Shown one piece after another: positions 13,065 to 14,432 of a stretch of DNA of 14,432 nucleotides. The notes under the pieces were generated by a model, which ran no database searches, was not told where the DNA came from, and saw only the letters and a list, made by a program, of their open reading frames with translations. Made by a program: the position numbers and the translations under genes. Location of the stretch: the NCBI GenBank assembly GCA_904501815.1, contig CAJGCN010000021.1, forward strand, positions 1 to 14,432, given 5' to 3'. This DNA comes from an uncultured Clostridia bacterium. GTDB taxonomy: Bacteria > Bacillota > Clostridia > Christensenellales > Borkfalkiaceae. Within the stretch, counting starts at the first letter, position 1, and the number at the start of each line of letters is the position of its first letter.

Positions 13065-14432
13065 ATGGAACCTATGTCGAAATTATCGGAAAATTTAAGA
13101 CAAACGCTCGACGTTGCCAACGCAATCACGTTGGAGCGTGGCGCAACCTACGTAGGGAGCGAGCATATCGTCTACGGTTTTTTGTGTTTGCCGAATTGTT
13201 CGGCGTACCGTTTGCTCGCGTCGGCGGGCGTGGAAAAAGAAAAGTATACTCCGCCTTTTTTGCGTACGATCAATACGGCTTCTTCTATCGAAGGAATGAC
13301 GGAACGGACGAAAGATATGTTTAAACGCGCCATACGCTTTGCGAGCGAAACGGACGGCGTTGCGGGAACGTTGCATATGCTCTATGCAATTTTGGAAAGT
13401 GAAGTATGCTACGCGGTGAAAATTTTAAAACAGCTTGGCGTGGACGTGGGCGAACTGAAAGAAAGCGTGTTGACGGCGTTAAGGGAGCAAAAACTCCGTC
13501 GGGATAAAGAACGCTTTTTGGAACAGGAAAACCCCGCCGTTTTTGAAAAAGGCGGAAAACCTGATAGACAAGATACGCAAGAAAAATCTTTGCGCACACC
13601 GCAAAGAATGAAAGAAGGTCTGTTCGATAAGGGCGCGCCGAGTAAAAAAACGACGGAAAAGCTCTTGCAGTACGGTGTAGATATGACGGAACGGGCGAGA
13701 AAAGGTAAGCTTGATCCCGTAATCGGCAGAAAAAAAGAAATTGAAAAGGTCGTGCAGGTGTTATCCCGTCGCTCCAAAAACAACCCCGTTTTAATCGGTG
13801 AGCCGGGCGTGGGAAAAAGCGCGATTGCCGAAGGGCTGGCGCAACTTATCGTCTTGGGCGAAGTGCCCGAACAGCTCTATAATAAAACGGTATTTTCGGT
13901 GGATATACCGGGTATGCTGGCAGGGGCGAGATATCGCGGGGATTTTGAAGAACGCTTAAAGGATCTCGTGGATACCGTTATGGAAGACGGGGATATCGTG
14001 CTGTTTATCGACGAAATCCACACGATCGTCGGGGCGGGAGCTTCCGCCGATTCGAGTATGGACGCGGCAAATATTTTAAAACCTATGCTTTCTCGTGGGG
14101 AGTTGCAAGTAATCGGGGCAACGACGATTGAAGAATATCGAAAATATATCGAAAAAGACAGCGCGTTAGAAAGAAGATTTACCCCCGTTTCGGTGGAAGA
14201 GCCGTCGGAAAAGGACGCTATTTCTATTTTGAAAGGGCTTCGCAGTAAATACGAACAGCATCACGGTATCGTGATCTCCGACGAAGCCATTGAAGCGGCA
14301 GTAAAGCTTTCTTCCCGCTATATCACCGACCGTTTTTTGCCCGATAAAGCCATTGACTTAATCGACGAAGCGGCGGCGCGCGCGCGTATCGTTTCAAGCG
14401 GTTCAAACGAGCTTGCGAGCGCGGGCGAAACC
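13065..14432 (+). CDS. clpC: ClpC, Hsp100 AAA+ unfoldase of the ClpCP protease (5' part)
   Basis: ClpC unfolds proteins, including arginine-phosphorylated ones, and feeds them to ClpP. The open frame runs to the window end with 456 residues, the first half of a protein usually about 810 long. The N-domain (about 5-140) has the double Clp repeat (VGSEHIVYGFL and VAGTLHMLYAIL). NBD1 shows DPVIGR, Walker A GEPGVGKS at 245-252, the pore loop AGARYRGDFEERLK, Walker B LFIDEIH at 313-319, sensor-1 GATT and arginine-finger segment ALERRF. The Walker A motif lies about 37 residues later than in B. subtilis ClpC because of an expanded charged linker (about 145-205). I chose ATG 13065, which has GGAGG 5 bases upstream; ATG 13053 overlaps that site and ATG 13074 is farther from it. 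It follows mcsB after 58 bases with no terminator. Confidence 0.95.
   Translation, partial: MEPMSKLSENLRQTLDVANAITLERGATYVGSEHIVYGFLCLPNCSAYRLLASAGVEKEKYTPPFLRTINTASSIEGMTERTKDMFKRAIRFASETDGVAGTLHMLYAILESEVCYAVKILKQLGVDVGELKESVLTALREQKLRRDKERFLEQENPAVFEKGGKPDRQDTQEKSLRTPQRMKEGLFDKGAPSKKTTEKLLQYGVDMTERARKGKLDPVIGRKKEIEKVVQVLSRRSKNNPVLIGEPGVGKSAIAEGLAQLIVLGEVPEQLYNKTVFSVDIPGMLAGARYRGDFEERLKDLVDTVMEDGDIVLFIDEIHTIVGAGASADSSMDAANILKPMLSRGELQVIGATTIEEYRKYIEKDSALERRFTPVSVEEPSEKDAISILKGLRSKYEQHHGIVISDEAIEAAVKLSSRYITDRFLPDKAIDLIDEAAARARIVSSGSNELASAGET

Noticed and set aside
1..14432. CRISPR array, tRNA, rRNA, insertion sequence or prophage genes
   Set aside because: No regularly spaced direct repeats, no tRNA-like cloverleaf, no transposase or phage motif was found on reading both strands.

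Overview
The window looks like chromosomal core DNA of a low-to-mid GC Firmicute, most likely an uncultured anaerobic member of the Clostridia. The grounds are AGGAGG-type ribosome binding sites, sigma-A promoters with 17-nt spacers, a class 1B dihydroorotate dehydrogenase (PyrD plus PyrK), an McsA-McsB-ClpC stress operon, and a protein resembling Clostridia spore-associated proteins next to a small LysM protein. The genus cannot be told from the sequence. All convincing genes are on the + strand.

Layout. 1-254: the tail of an upstream gene, a terminator, and a probable degenerate dispersed repeat with a strong hairpin. 255-1284: a small double-LysM protein and a 218-residue clostridial protein preceded by a sequence that fits a mother-cell (sigma-K-like) sporulation promoter. 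1298-2080: a terminator, then a metallophosphoesterase whose promoter puts transcription start on its ATG. 2110-7779: the pyrimidine operon pyrB-pyrC-pyrF-pyrK-pyrD-pyrE, which converts carbamoyl phosphate and aspartate to UMP. Its leader is very short, and pyrR and the carbamoyl phosphate synthetase genes are absent from the window. 7780-8041: a gap with neither a clear promoter nor a terminator. It holds what looks like a 29-codon fossil of an aldose 1-epimerase gene and a possible 36-residue membrane peptide on the - strand. 8042-10739: trpS and a short, editing-domain-free proS, each followed by a terminator. 10772-14432: a stress operon in which a DNA-binding protein with four membrane segments stands where ctsR usually is, followed by mcsA, mcsB and clpC (cut by the window end).

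The most unusual points are in the last block. The expected CtsR repressor and its direct-repeat operator are absent and replaced by a membrane-anchored XRE-type regulator with an apparently leaderless mRNA. A perfect 17-bp palindrome lies upstream of its promoter. McsB carries Cys in place of the first Arg of the RDxxRA phosphoarginine-sensing motif, and ClpC has an enlarged linker after its N-domain. Together these suggest a rewired version of the protein-arginine phosphorylation and ClpCP degradation pathway. This is inference from sequence and has not been tested.
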